From the NCBI RefSeq assembly GCF_001044395.1, contig NZ_JANU01000016.1, positions 140,373 to 204,372 of the forward strand: a stretch of 64,000 nucleotides of DNA. Direction: 5' to 3'. The DNA is from Caenimonas sp. SL110 (GTDB lineage: Bacteria; Pseudomonadota; Gammaproteobacteria; Burkholderiales; Burkholderiaceae_C). Under the pieces are notes generated by a model that worked only from the letters and a program-made list of their open reading frames with translations, was not told the DNA's origin and ran no database searches. Each line of letters begins with the position of its first letter. The stretch's first letter is position 1. Both the position numbers and the translations under genes were made by a program. Positions 35,785 through 44,796 of the stretch are shown in pieces.

Positions 35785-36987
35785 CTAGCGCTTGTTGCGG
35801 ATCGGGACGTTCATCTCCGATGGCTTGATTTCCTTCACGAGGTGAAGGTCAGCCATCGCGCCGGGACGCGCACCGGGCGCCACGCGGAAGTGGTACATCG
35901 ACTGCATCGCCTGATGGTCTTCCTTGCGGAAGGTCATCGTGCCCTTGGGCGTGTCGAAACTCATGCCTTCCATGGCGGTGATGAGCTTGTCGGTGTTGGT
36001 GTCGCCGTTGGTCTTCTTGAGTGCCGCGACGATGGCCATGGCCGACGAGAAACCGCCAGCGGTGAAGAAGTCGGGCGGGCTCTTGAAGCGCGTGTAGTGG
36101 TTGGTCACGAGCCAGAGGTTGGCCTGGTTCTTCGAGAAGCCGTAGTAGTAGTAGCTCGCGCCTTCCATGCCGGGGAAGTTGTTGTACGGAACCATGGCCG
36201 GCAAGATGTTGCCGCCCGTCGCCACTTCGATGTTGTAGCGCTTCTTCAGGTCCAGGTCGGCGAGCTTGGCAAACGGCGGCGTCGCACCGGCCCAGATCAC
36301 GAAGATCACCTTGCGGCCCGGCTGGTCCTTCAGGCGGTCAACGATGCGCTGGAAACCGGCGGTGAAGTCGGTGGTGTTTTGCGGCAGGTACTCTTCGTGC
36401 ACGACCTTCGACTTGCTGATCGCGTCCTTGAAGGCCTTCACGCCGTCGCGTCCGAATGCATAGTCCTGGGCCAGCGTGGCAACCGAGGTGCCCGGCTGGT
36501 CAACCGTCACGGCATTGGAGATCGCGTCCTGCGAGCTGCTGCGGCCGGTGCGAAAGATGTACTTGTTCCAGCGTTCGCCGGTGATCGAATCGGCCACTGC
36601 GGGCTCGACCAGGAGGATCTTCTTGTATTCCTCGGCGACCGGCAGCATGGCCAGCGCAACGCCCGATGATGTGGGGCCAATGGCGAGGTCGACCTTGTCG
36701 TCGGCATAGGCGGTGCCGAGCAACGACTTGCCCAGGTCAGGCTTGCCCTGGTCGTCTTTTTCGAGGATCACGATCTTGCGGCCGTTGACCATCATCGTGC
36801 CGTTGGTGGCGTATTCCAGGCCCATCGTGAGGCCGGTTTGCGTCTGCTTGCCGTAGGCTTCGAGCGGGCCGGTGCGGCTGTAGATGTGGGCAATCCTGAT
36901 GTCCTTGCCGGCCTGCGCAAATGCGGCAGGGGCGGCGAAGGCGGAAGTGGCAAGCGCGGCTAACGCAACCCAGATGCGACGTTTCAT
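35785..36987 (-). CDS. livK: branched-chain amino-acid-type ABC transporter substrate-binding protein (LivK family)
   Basis: A 400-residue periplasmic binding protein with a typical signal peptide (LAALATSAFAAPAAFA). The type I periplasmic fold is evident: IRIAHIYSRTGPLEAYGKQTQTG opening, then two lobes. The C-terminus has a GAMADLHLVKEIKP segment. Ligands of this family include branched-chain amino acids, amides and aromatic acids, so the substrate is open. It is the first gene of the operon and lies downstream of a sigma-54 promoter (37032-37047). Confidence 0.92.
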   Translation of the reverse strand: MKRRIWVALAALATSAFAAPAAFAQAGKDIRIAHIYSRTGPLEAYGKQTQTGLTMGLEYATNGTMMVNGRKIVILEKDDQGKPDLGKSLLGTAYADDKVDLAIGPTSSGVALAMLPVAEEYKKILLVEPAVADSITGERWNKYIFRTGRSSSQDAISNAVTVDQPGTSVATLAQDYAFGRDGVKAFKDAISKSKVVHEEYLPQNTTDFTAGFQRIVDRLKDQPGRKVIFVIWAGATPPFAKLADLDLKKRYNIEVATGGNILPAMVPYNNFPGMEGASYYYYGFSKNQANLWLVTNHYTRFKSPPDFFTAGGFSSAMAIVAALKKTNGDTNTDKLITAMEGMSFDTPKGTMTFRKEDHQAMQSMYHFRVAPGARPGAMADLHLVKEIKPSEMNVPIRNKR

Positions 36988-37031
36988 TGATCGTGTCTCC
37001 TTGTACTGATCTCGAATGGACTTTGGTCTAT

Positions 37032-37047
37032 TGCACAGCCCGTGCCA
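37032..37047 (-). promoter_or_regulatory. sigma-54 promoter for the liv operon
   Basis: Read on the minus strand: TGGCACG, four bases, GTGCA. The -24 element matches the consensus completely and the -12 element keeps the essential GC. It lies 45 bases upstream of the livK start, and an activator gene sits directly behind it. Confidence 0.75.
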
Positions 37048-37102
37048 GCCCGATGACCGTTGATTTCAAAGGAGATTTTGCTAAGTGAAAACCCGAGTGC
37101 GC

Positions 37103-37156
37103 CTGAATTTCAGACATTTGATATGTCTTAATATCAGGCATATGACTGAAATTCAG
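37103..37156. promoter_or_regulatory. palindromic activator-binding sites upstream of the sigma-54 promoter
   Basis: Three inverted repeats in 54 bases: CTGAATTTCAG (37103-37113), GACAT-N5-ATGTC (37113-37127) and CTGAAATTCAG (37146-37156). They lie 55-125 bases upstream of the promoter, the usual position of enhancer-type sites. The last overlaps the stop codon of the activator gene. Confidence 0.6.
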
Positions 37157-38601
37157 ACAGTCAACTCAAGCCGTTCATAGAGCTTGGCTCGGGAAATTCC
37201 CAGCAGTTTTGCCGCAGCAACCTTGTTTCCGCCGGTCGCCGTCATGGCGGCAGCAATGGCTTGCTGCTCCAGTTCAGCGACCTGGTCGCCCAGCGATCGC
37301 AGCAGGTCACCGCGCTGTCCCACGCGCTGGCCCAGGGGCAGCGGCGCCACGCGCTCGATGCCGGCCTCCCGCAGCACCTGCTCCAGGTGCACGGCTTCGA
37401 TGTGGCGCGAGTCGCTGCGCATGGCCGCCTGCTCCAGCACGTTGCGCAGTTCGCGCGTGTTGCCGCGCCAGGGCTGCGCAGCCAGCATCGCCACTGCCTC
37501 CGGGCTCAGTTCGAGGGGACCGGTCTGATTGCGCGTGGCGATGTCCTCGGCCAGCACTTCAACAAGAGCCGGGATGTCGTCCCTGCGCTCGCGCAAGGGC
37601 GGCACGCGAATCGGCAGCACGTTCAGGCGGTAGTACAGGTCTTCGCGGAACTTGCCCTCACGCACCAGCTGACCCAGGTCACGCGACGTCGCCGCAATCA
37701 CCCGCGCATCGAAGCGGATGAGCTTGTTGGAACCCAGCGGCTCGATCTCGCCTTCCTGCAGCGCGCGAAGCAGCTTGGCCTGCAGCGATTGCGGCATGTC
37801 GCCGATCTCGTCGAGAAAGAGGGTGCCGCCATCGGCCAGCTTGAACTTGCCGTCACGACCCTTGCGGTCAGCGCCGGTGAACGCGCCGGGCGCAAAGCCG
37901 AAGAATTCGGATTCGAGCAGCGTGTCGGGCACGGCTGCGATGTTCACGCTGACCATCGGGCCGTCGGCGCGCTTGGATGCGGCGTGAATCGCCTGCGCCA
38001 GCAGCTCCTTGCCGGTACCGGTTTCACCCAGCAGCAACACCGGACTCGATGACATCGCCGCGCGCCGCGCCTGCCGCTTGACCTCGACAGCCGCATCGCT
38101 GCTGCCGACAAAACTTGCCAGGGTGTACTTGGTGCGCCGCTGGCTCGCCAGTTCGCGGCGTGCGTCGTCCAGGTCACGATGCAGGGCCGCAAACTTTTCG
38201 ATGAGTGGTTGCAGCGTGGTCTCGGGATGGTCGAACAGCACGATCCCCAGCGCGCCAATCACCTGCCCCGTTTCATCGCGCAGCGGAATACGGCTGACCA
38301 CAAAGGTGCCGGCCCGGTTGGACAGCAGGTCGATCAGGATGGGCTTGCCGGTGCGGATCACGCGGTCCATCTGCGTGTTGTGCACGACTTCGGACACCGG
38401 ATGGCCCACGAAATCTTCCACGCGCGGAAACCCGAGCGCCGGCAGGAATCGCTTGTACTGGTCGTTGATCCACACCACGCGTGCCTCGCGATCGACCAGC
38501 AGCATGCCTTCACTGGCGTTGGCGAACATGTCGAACATCGAGCGAGCCGCCAGCTCCAGGATGCGTTGGCCGTCAAGCGGTAGCGGGTCGGTGGTAGCCA
38601 T
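37153..38601 (-). CDS. sigma-54-dependent transcriptional activator with N-terminal PAS sensor
   Basis: A 482-residue protein from the ATG 38599-38601. Domain order: a PAS domain (about 15-125: FANASEGMLLVDREARVVWIN), a linker, the AAA+ sigma-54 interaction domain (about 160-400) with Walker A LLGETGTGKELLAQ and the sigma-54 contact motif GAFTGA, and a C-terminal Fis-type helix-turn-helix (GGNKVAAAKLLGISRAKLYERL). The PAS domain probably senses a ligand. Its position, 166 bases from livK with palindromes between, suggests that it activates the liv-type transporter. It is transcribed in the same direction as livK. Confidence 0.92.
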   Translation of the reverse strand: MATTDPLPLDGQRILELAARSMFDMFANASEGMLLVDREARVVWINDQYKRFLPALGFPRVEDFVGHPVSEVVHNTQMDRVIRTGKPILIDLLSNRAGTFVVSRIPLRDETGQVIGALGIVLFDHPETTLQPLIEKFAALHRDLDDARRELASQRRTKYTLASFVGSSDAAVEVKRQARRAAMSSSPVLLLGETGTGKELLAQAIHAASKRADGPMVSVNIAAVPDTLLESEFFGFAPGAFTGADRKGRDGKFKLADGGTLFLDEIGDMPQSLQAKLLRALQEGEIEPLGSNKLIRFDARVIAATSRDLGQLVREGKFREDLYYRLNVLPIRVPPLRERRDDIPALVEVLAEDIATRNQTGPLELSPEAVAMLAAQPWRGNTRELRNVLEQAAMRSDSRHIEAVHLEQVLREAGIERVAPLPLGQRVGQRGDLLRSLGDQVAELEQQAIAAAMTATGGNKVAAAKLLGISRAKLYERLELTV

Positions 38602-38641
38602 GCGGCCGATGGTAGCGGCAGCGCCGGTGCCGGCCACCGGT

Positions 38642-38670
38642 GGAAAACGCTAGCTCGGTGTAACCACCAA
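38642..38670 (+). promoter_or_regulatory. candidate hrp-box-like promoter (ECF sigma type)
   Basis: GGAAAA, 16 bases, CCACCAA. The HrpL box of type III secretion genes is GGAACC-N15/16-CCACNNA, so the -10-like half matches fully and the -35-like half differs in the last two bases. It lies 92 bases before the chaperone start. Confidence 0.35.
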
Positions 38671-38761
38671 GCGAGTTCGAGACTTCCGGGTAGTGCAAGT
38701 CTTCAAGGGCCGCGCTTACCCTGTCTCCTCGTCAGTCGACAGCCCGGCACAAGGAGTCCCA

Positions 38762-39199
38762 ATGAGCGTCGCGAATTTTCAGGCCTTGTGCGACGGGTTT
38801 TGCGAAGCGGCCAATGCACCGGCACCGCAGCTAGCCCCCGACAGCCAGGGCGTGATGGTCTTCTCCACCGAGATCGCAGATGTTGCCGTCAACATCATGC
38901 ACACGCAGGCCACCCACCCCGACAGCGCGTTTGTGCTCATCGACTTCGGGCCGCCGCCGCCCGAACACGAGGCCCAGGCCCTTCGCGCATTGCTCCTGAT
39001 CAACTTCACCATGCTGGGCGAAGAAACCGCGTCCACATTCAGCATTCATCCGGTCTACGGCAATGTCACGCTGCAGGCCAGGTATCCGTTTCAGGGACGA
39101 TCGGGCGTGGAGCTCCTGCGGTCGGTGCGCACCCTGGTGGCGATGGCATTGCAATGGCGCGATACCTACTTCCTGCAAACAGCTTCGCACGCCGCCTGA
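38762..39199 (+). CDS. type III secretion chaperone-like protein (CesT fold)
   Basis: A 145-residue protein from the ATG 38762-38764 (MSVANFQALCDGFCEA), preceded by AAGGAG. The size, acidity and pattern follow the CesT/class I chaperones: an N-terminal helix, a strand region ending in a hydrophobic stretch, LLLINFTMLGEETASTFSIHPVYGNVTLQARYPF in the middle, and a C-terminal helix ending ALQWRDTYFLQ. Such dimeric chaperones keep one effector unfolded and secretion-competent. It lies 19 bases before the large membrane protein gene, its presumed partner. No type III secretion machinery genes are in the window. Confidence 0.7.
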   Translation: MSVANFQALCDGFCEAANAPAPQLAPDSQGVMVFSTEIADVAVNIMHTQATHPDSAFVLIDFGPPPPEHEAQALRALLLINFTMLGEETASTFSIHPVYGNVTLQARYPFQGRSGVELLRSVRTLVAMALQWRDTYFLQTASHAA

Positions 39200-39218
39200 G
39201 AGCGGCAAGGCGTTAAAC

Positions 39219-41558
39219 ATGACCGGCAGTACTTCCCTTCCCTCCCGAGCCGGGCCGCTGCGGGCCGGTCCCCGCAACCCCATGCGGGCTGCACTCCCTG
39301 TACCCCATGCCAAGCTCGCGTCCGACCGGGACGGCGCAGCTGCTGCGGTCGACCCGACTACCGCGCCAATCGTTGTCAAGGCGCACCCCACAGAGCCGCA
39401 AAGGTGCGCGGCAACGCACGGCACACTGCCCTCTTCGCACCCCGGCGCCAACGACATCGTTGATTCGATCCTGTCGTACCGGTTTCCGGCCACGCCAGAG
39501 GCCTACGAAATACTGCGCACCGGCGCGGTACTCCAGCCCGTCGCCGAGCCTGCAACGTTCACCATCCCGATCAATGAACACGAGCTGGCAAACCCTGCCG
39601 CCGACTCGCCCCAGGAGTCCTCCCACGAGTCGTCCCCTGCCTCACCCCACGACGGACCGGCGTGGCATTGGGCGGACGTGCGGGAGTACATGCCCCACAT
39701 GCCGCACATCCCGCATCTGCCGCATTTGCCGCAGCTCCACCTGCCCGAGTTCCATCTGCCGCGAATGCCGTGGAGCAGCATCTGCAGCACGCTCGAGCTG
39801 GCCGGCGGCAGCGGCCTCAAGACGCTCGGCGCGATCTTCACGATCCGCCAGTTCGCATCGGTGGTCACCTACATCACGATGCTCTACATCAACGACCTGC
39901 TCGATGGCAGCGACCCCGCAGCCGACAATCGAAACGCGTTGTTCCTGAGCGCGCCGTTCTTTCTCGCGCATGTGGTCATCTCCCACAAGTACGCGGGCCG
40001 CGCCTTTTCGTCGATGCTGACTTTCAAGGCGAAGGACGAAGATGGCGACGAATACATTCATCGCGTCGGTGGCGAACACCACGACAAAATTACTGCTGCC
40101 CTCGGGCAATTACCGACGGTCTTCACCCTCGGGCTGGCACTGACGAATGGCTGGAATCTCACGGGCACCGAGTTCAACAAGGTGATGCTGACGTCCCTGG
40201 TTGCTGCGGCCAACAAGACCCACATCTACTGCCTGGGGCGCGGCGTTCTCGAGAAGTTCGGCGCGAGGCTGATGCCCGATATCGTTTTTGTCGGCAAGGA
40301 GGGCCGTGAGCTTGGGGCAGACAGCGTCGAGAAACTGGCCGGCAAGACTGCCATGTTCATGGCACCTTTCGTCATCGTGAACGCCGGCTTCGTGGTTGAA
40401 GCCTTGCTCAATTTCAAATGGGCCGATGCATTGACCATCCACGCCGGCGACGGTGCGCCCATGACCTCGCCTACGGTCGACATGCATGTGGGGCTGTACG
40501 AATGGACGCTCTATCCGATCATCATGTTTTCCATGTGGGCGGCCGCCAGGACCGAAGGCGGCTCGATCGCCCTGCGCTCGAAATTGCGCAGGACCGATGC
40601 AGCCGATGAAATTCCGCCGCCTCCCGACGAACCTCCACCGCCTCTGGAGGACGCCATACCAGGCCCGCCACCGGAAGAAGAGCTTGACGCAGAGGTCGTG
40701 CGTATCCACATCACGCCCGAGGTGACCCAGCAGGTCGCCGACGCAGCCAATTCCCTGCAGAACCGGAAGTTCATGTCGTGGTGGCGCTGGCTCGTATCGT
40801 CGCCAGCGGCGCCGCACGTCTATTCGAGCGTGGGGGGCTTTCGCATCCTGATGAATGACTGCCTGAACTGGACACTTTGCGATCCGGCGATTGCTGCGCT
40901 GAACGCCAGCAGCATGCCGTTTGGCATCGCCGGATTCCATGCCATCCTGATGGGCCCTTTCGAGCTGGTGCCCGGGCTTCGCCTGATTCCCGGCATCAGC
41001 GCCCAGGCCACCGAGGGTTCGGCCAACCGGCTTCTCTTCGACAAGCTCCTGCACCTGTTCAAGTGCCAGGACCTGCTTCACGTGGCGCGTTTCAACACGC
41101 CGCCTACACACTGGGAAGTCCCCATTCTTCGCAGGACGCTGGACCCCGAGATTCTGGGCTTCGTGAAGGGCAACGAAGCCTTCGACGACGTCAGGGAGCA
41201 TGTTGAACGGCTCGCCAATGCCAATCGACCCAGACGGGCAGAACAGAATCCGCACACGGCAACCCTGCTCAGCGAGGGCCAATATCCCCCAGCCGCGATG
41301 ACGCGCAAGTTCGGCCGCTATATCGCCCGATCGAAGTTCCTGCCGAACTCGCCATTCACCAGCGGCATCATGGCCCTGGCCAAAAAGCTGCACGAAGAAG
41401 CCGAGGAAGGCCTGCGGCGCTACAACGAGGCCGTGTCACAAGGACGGGCCGAACCGCAGACCGCCACGCAGGTAGGGGACGACGATGAGATCCCCCCGCC
41501 GCCCACGCGAAGCCCGACCATGGACGAAGGCGTCGCCCGGCCGTCGTCCAGGTCCTAA
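39219..41558 (+). CDS. candidate type III effector-like multi-membrane protein with proline-rich motifs
   Basis: A 779-residue protein from the ATG 39219-39221, which fits a weak AAGG ribosome site; the family is not recognised. The N-terminal 100 residues are polar and Ala/Pro/Ser-rich, the usual look of a type III secretion signal plus chaperone-binding region. Then follows a His-Pro repeat (PHMPHIPHLPHLPQLHLP) and several hydrophobic segments, e.g. LKTLGAIFTIRQFASVVTYI, FLSAPFFLAHVVI, MAPFVIVNAGFVVEALL and LYEWTLYPIIMFSMWAA. Two DEIPPPP motifs occur, one near residue 465 and one near the C-terminus. Such proline runs resemble eukaryotic-style ligands. It overlaps the convergent tctA by four bases. 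Confidence 0.55.
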   Translation: MTGSTSLPSRAGPLRAGPRNPMRAALPVPHAKLASDRDGAAAAVDPTTAPIVVKAHPTEPQRCAATHGTLPSSHPGANDIVDSILSYRFPATPEAYEILRTGAVLQPVAEPATFTIPINEHELANPAADSPQESSHESSPASPHDGPAWHWADVREYMPHMPHIPHLPHLPQLHLPEFHLPRMPWSSICSTLELAGGSGLKTLGAIFTIRQFASVVTYITMLYINDLLDGSDPAADNRNALFLSAPFFLAHVVISHKYAGRAFSSMLTFKAKDEDGDEYIHRVGGEHHDKITAALGQLPTVFTLGLALTNGWNLTGTEFNKVMLTSLVAAANKTHIYCLGRGVLEKFGARLMPDIVFVGKEGRELGADSVEKLAGKTAMFMAPFVIVNAGFVVEALLNFKWADALTIHAGDGAPMTSPTVDMHVGLYEWTLYPIIMFSMWAAARTEGGSIALRSKLRRTDAADEIPPPPDEPPPPLEDAIPGPPPEEELDAEVVRIHITPEVTQQVADAANSLQNRKFMSWWRWLVSSPAAPHVYSSVGGFRILMNDCLNWTLCDPAIAALNASSMPFGIAGFHAILMGPFELVPGLRLIPGISAQATEGSANRLLFDKLLHLFKCQDLLHVARFNTPPTHWEVPILRRTLDPEILGFVKGNEAFDDVREHVERLANANRPRRAEQNPHTATLLSEGQYPPAAMTRKFGRYIARSKFLPNSPFTSGIMALAKKLHEEAEEGLRRYNEAVSQGRAEPQTATQVGDDDEIPPPPTRSPTMDEGVARPSSRS

Positions 41559-43057
41559 GCCGCCGCCCGCCTGCGACTCATCATCCGCGACAGGCGCGGC
41601 AGCACCAGCACCGCAATCACCAGGATCAGCAGCGACAGCGACATGGGCCGCTGCACGAAGACCGCGAAGCTGCCCTCGCCGATCGACACGGCATTGCGCA
41701 TCTGCGCTTCGGCGAGCGGCCCGAGGATCATGCCCACCACCACCGGTGCTGTGGGGAAGTCGTAGCGACGCATCAACACGCCAATCAGGCCGATGACATA
41801 CAGCAGCACCAGGTCGAACGCGCTTTGCCGCATGCCATAAGCGCCCACCGTTGCGAAGATCAGGATGCCTGCGTAGAGCTGCGGCTTCGGGATCTTCAGC
41901 AGCATCACCCACAGCTTGACCAGCGGCAGGTTCAGGATCAGCAGCATCACGTTGCCGATATAGAGCGACGCAATCAGCGCCCACACCAATGCAGCTGATG
42001 TGGTGAACAGCTGCGGACCGGGTTGCAGGCCGTAGTTCTGGAATGCGCCCAGCAAGATGGCCGTGGTGTTCGACGTGGGGATTCCCAGCGTGAGCAAGGG
42101 GATGAGCGCCGCAGTCACGGTGGCGTTGTTCGCCGCCTCAGGACCGGCCACACCTTCGATGGCACCCTTGGTGCCGAACTCCGCCAGGTCTTCTCCCTTG
42201 GCGAGCTTCTTTTCCATGGCGTAGGAAAGAAACGTCGGAATCTCGGTGCCGCCTGCCGGAATGCAGCCAAACGGCGTGCCGATGGCAGTGCCGCGCAGCC
42301 ACGCAGGGATCGACCGCTTCCAGTCGCGTTTGGTCATGTAGACCTTGGTCAACGCGTTCTGTTTTTCGACAACCTTGCCCTCGTACATGCCGGCGTACAG
42401 CACCTCGGCCACGGCAAACAGGCCCACCGCCACCAGGACGATCTCGATGCCGTCGAGCAGCTCGGCCTTGCCCATGGTGTAGCGCGGTTGGCCCGAAATC
42501 TGGTCCAGGCCGATGCAGCCGATCGCCAGGCCGATCATCAGCGCGGTCATGCCGCGCAGCGTGCTCTTGCCGAGCACCGCGCTCACCGTGGTGAATGCCA
42601 GCACCATCAGCATGAAATATTCAGGCGGGCCGAGCTTGACCGCAAACTCGGCAACGACCGGCGCGAAGAGCGTCACGATGATGGTTGCAATCGTTCCTGC
42701 CACGAACGAGCCGATGGCCGCTGTCGCAAGCGCCGCGCCGGCTCGCCCGCTCTTGGCCATCTTGTTGCCCTCCATCGCCGTCACCATGGTCGCGGTCTCA
42801 CCGGGTGTGTTCAGCAAGATGGAGGTGGTCGAGCCGCCGTACATCGCACCGTAGTAGATGCCGGCAAAGAAAATCATCGATGCCGTGACTTCGACCTTGG
42901 CAGTGATCGGCAGCAGCATGGCGACAGCCACTGCGGGCCCGATGCCGGGCAGAACACCGACCGCTGTGCCGAGCACGCAGCCGACAAAGGCCCACATCAG
43001 GTTGACGGGCGTGATGGCGACGGCGAAACCGTGCAGCAGTGCGTTGAGGATTTCCAT
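41555..43057 (-). CDS. tctA: TctA-type tripartite tricarboxylate transporter large permease
   Basis: A 500-residue inner-membrane protein from the ATG 43055-43057 ([17 protein letters not shown]). It has about twelve membrane segments and the family motifs [40 protein letters not shown] and [17 protein letters not shown]. TctA carries the transport pathway for citrate-like carboxylates, energised by ion gradients. It is the last gene of tctC-tctB-tctA, one base after the tctB stop. It ends against the effector-like gene, with overlapping stop codons. Confidence 0.95.
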   Translation of the reverse strand: MEILNALLHGFAVAITPVNLMWAFVGCVLGTAVGVLPGIGPAVAVAMLLPITAKVEVTASMIFFAGIYYGAMYGGSTTSILLNTPGETATMVTAMEGNKMAKSGRAGAALATAAIGSFVAGTIATIIVTLFAPVVAEFAVKLGPPEYFMLMVLAFTTVSAVLGKSTLRGMTALMIGLAIGCIGLDQISGQPRYTMGKAELLDGIEIVLVAVGLFAVAEVLYAGMYEGKVVEKQNALTKVYMTKRDWKRSIPAWLRGTAIGTPFGCIPAGGTEIPTFLSYAMEKKLAKGEDLAEFGTKGAIEGVAGPEAANNATVTAALIPLLTLGIPTSNTTAILLGAFQNYGLQPGPQLFTTSAALVWALIASLYIGNVMLLILNLPLVKLWVMLLKIPKPQLYAGILIFATVGAYGMRQSAFDLVLLYVIGLIGVLMRRYDFPTAPVVVGMILGPLAEAQMRNAVSIGEGSFAVFVQRPMSLSLLILVIAVLVLPRLSRMMSRRRAAA

Positions 43058-43058
43058 G

Positions 43059-43571
43059 TCAGAGCCACCCGGTCGATGTGAGGCCCGGCAGGTTGATCGC
43101 CAGGAATTGCGTGAACATCCAGAACACCGGCGCGGCAATCGCTGCACCGGTCACCAGGTCCATCAGCAGCGCGCGAGCGGATGTTGCATGCAGCCCCTGC
43201 GCACGCTTGAGTCCTTGCACCGCGAGCATGTAGCACAGCGTGCAGCTCAGGATGAATCCGATGGTGGTGATGAGCGCGGCGTTGGCCAGCAGGCCGGCGG
43301 AGATCCAGGCCAGCGCGCCCCAATAGGTCTTCGCGTCACCCGAAGGCTCTTCCATGTTGCGAAAGCCGCCCGTGAGCGATTCGTACAGGATCATGCCGCC
43401 GCACAGCACGAGCGATACGGCAACGACCCAGGGCAGGAAGTTCGGCCCCACGCCGCCATAGCCTGCAGCCGACGGAATGCTGATGGCGCCGGCAGCCAGC
43501 GCCAGGCCCAGCAGGAGCACGCCAGCGCCCACCGCCACTTGCGCCGGATTCTTTGAGTGTTGTTCTGTCAT
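43059..43571 (-). CDS. tctB: TctB-type tripartite tricarboxylate transporter small permease
   Basis: A 170-residue protein with four membrane segments (GVLLLGLALAAGAISIPSA, FLPWVVAVSLVLCGGMIL, AALITTIGFILSCTLCYML and AAPVFWMFTQFLAINLP). It has the family spacing around GYGGVGPNFLPW. It assembles with TctA. It lies one base before tctA, and 137 bases after tctC, across a terminator and a tandem repeat. Confidence 0.92.
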   Translation of the reverse strand: MTEQHSKNPAQVAVGAGVLLLGLALAAGAISIPSAAGYGGVGPNFLPWVVAVSLVLCGGMILYESLTGGFRNMEEPSGDAKTYWGALAWISAGLLANAALITTIGFILSCTLCYMLAVQGLKRAQGLHATSARALLMDLVTGAAIAAPVFWMFTQFLAINLPGLTSTGWL

Positions 43572-43603
43572 GGCGAGTTTCTCCAGCTCTTGTCTGGCAA
43601 CGC

Positions 43604-43636
43604 GAAAAAATGGCGCCCGGTGATGAGCCGGGCGCC
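43604..43636 (-). terminator. terminator between tctC and tctB
   Basis: On the minus strand a GC stem GGCGCCCGG/CCGGGCGCC with a 6-7 nt loop, followed by ATTTTTT. It lies 72 bases after the tctC stop and would reduce tctB/tctA transcription. Confidence 0.8.
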
Positions 43637-43684
43637 GCTGGTGACCGCTGATGACCGCTGTGGGCCGCTGATGACCGCTGGTAC
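43635..43684. repeat. five tandem 10-bp repeats in the tctC-tctB gap
   Basis: CCGCTG occurs exactly every ten bases (starts 43635, 43645, 43655, 43665, 43675). The four following bases vary (GTGA, ATGA, TGGG, ATGA, GTAC). It overlaps the base of the terminator stem by two bases. Confidence 0.85.
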
Positions 43685-43708
43685 TGCGCGGGCATCAGGC
43701 CCCGGCGA

Positions 43709-44668
43709 TCAGACCATGCCGGACTTGACCATGGTTGCGCGCAGGCTGGCGAAGTCGTCATCGACGAACTTCTCGAACGCGGCGCCCGACAGGACAGCTG
43801 GCGTCCAGTTGTTCTTTTCGAGGGCCTCGGTCCAGCTCTTGGTCTTGAGCGCGGCCAGCACCATGTCGGTCAGTGCCTTGCGCTGTGCGTCGGTGATGCC
43901 GGGTGCGCCATAGACGCCGCGCCAGTTGCCGATCTCGACATTGATGCCCTGCTCCTTGAGCGTGGGCACATTCACGCCCTTCAGGCGAGCGCCCGAAGTG
44001 ACGCCGATCGCCTTCATCTTGCCGGTGTTGATGTACTCGGCAAACTCGCTGTAGCCACTGCCGCCGACCGTGACGTTGCCGCCCAGGATGGCCGCAGTCG
44101 CCTCACCGCCCCCACGGAACGCAACGTAGTTGATCTTGGCTGGGTCCACGCCCACTTCACGCGCAATCATCGCGGCTGCGATGTGCTCGGTGGAACCGCG
44201 CGAACCGCCGCCCCACTTCACGCTGCCGGGGTCTTTCTTCAGCTGCGCGACCACATCGGCCATCGTCTTGAGCGGCGAATTGGCAGGCAGCACGAACACG
44301 TTGTATTCGCTGGTCAGGCGTGCAATCGGCGTGGCTGCCGACAGGCTCACCGGCGGCTTGCCGGTGATGATGCCGCCCAGCATCACGGCGCCCATCACCA
44401 TCATGGCGTTCGGGTCGCCCTTGCTGCCGTTGACGAACTGCGCCAGGCCCAGAGCGCCGGCGGCGCCGCCCTTGTTTTCGTAGTTCACCGAGTCAGCGAC
44501 CTTGGAGTCGATGAGCGCCTTGCCCAGTGCACGGCCTGTGGTGTCCCAGCCGCCGCCGGGGTTGGCCGGGATCATCATCTTGACGTTGGCGGCTGCGCGG
44601 GCTGTCAGCGGCAGGGCGCCGGCTGCGGCCAGGGCGGCCATGGTTCTGAGGAATGTGTCTCGACGCAT
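43709..44668 (-). CDS. tctC: TctC/Bug-family periplasmic carboxylate-binding protein
   Basis: A 319-residue protein from the ATG 44666-44668 (MRRDTFLRTMAALAAAG), chosen because GGAG lies six bases upstream; an ATG four codons earlier is possible. A Tat-like or Sec signal peptide ends LTARAAA. The mature start VKMMIPANPGGGWDTTGRALG is the Bug ligand-loop motif. It continues with GLAQFVNGSKGDPNAMMVMG and GGSRGSTEHIAAAMIA. It delivers a di- or tricarboxylate to TctBA. It is divergent from the two-component genes tctDE, which usually regulate it. Confidence 0.94.
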   Translation of the reverse strand: MRRDTFLRTMAALAAAGALPLTARAAANVKMMIPANPGGGWDTTGRALGKALIDSKVADSVNYENKGGAAGALGLAQFVNGSKGDPNAMMVMGAVMLGGIITGKPPVSLSAATPIARLTSEYNVFVLPANSPLKTMADVVAQLKKDPGSVKWGGGSRGSTEHIAAAMIAREVGVDPAKINYVAFRGGGEATAAILGGNVTVGGSGYSEFAEYINTGKMKAIGVTSGARLKGVNVPTLKEQGINVEIGNWRGVYGAPGITDAQRKALTDMVLAALKTKSWTEALEKNNWTPAVLSGAAFEKFVDDDFASLRATMVKSGMV

Positions 44669-44796
44669 ATTGGTCTCCATTTGGTTTTTTTCAGACCTGG
44701 CAATCATGCGCCGTCTGCCTGTCAATCGGCTGTCCGGGGCATTGGGGAAACTACTGAAACGCGGCTCGCTACCCTCAGCCTTTAACCTGTGCACCC

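Noticed and set aside
38600..38761. PIP-box (TTCGB-N15-TTCGB) for HrpX control of the chaperone
   Set aside because: Only one TTCG half-site is present; the second is not at the right spacing.
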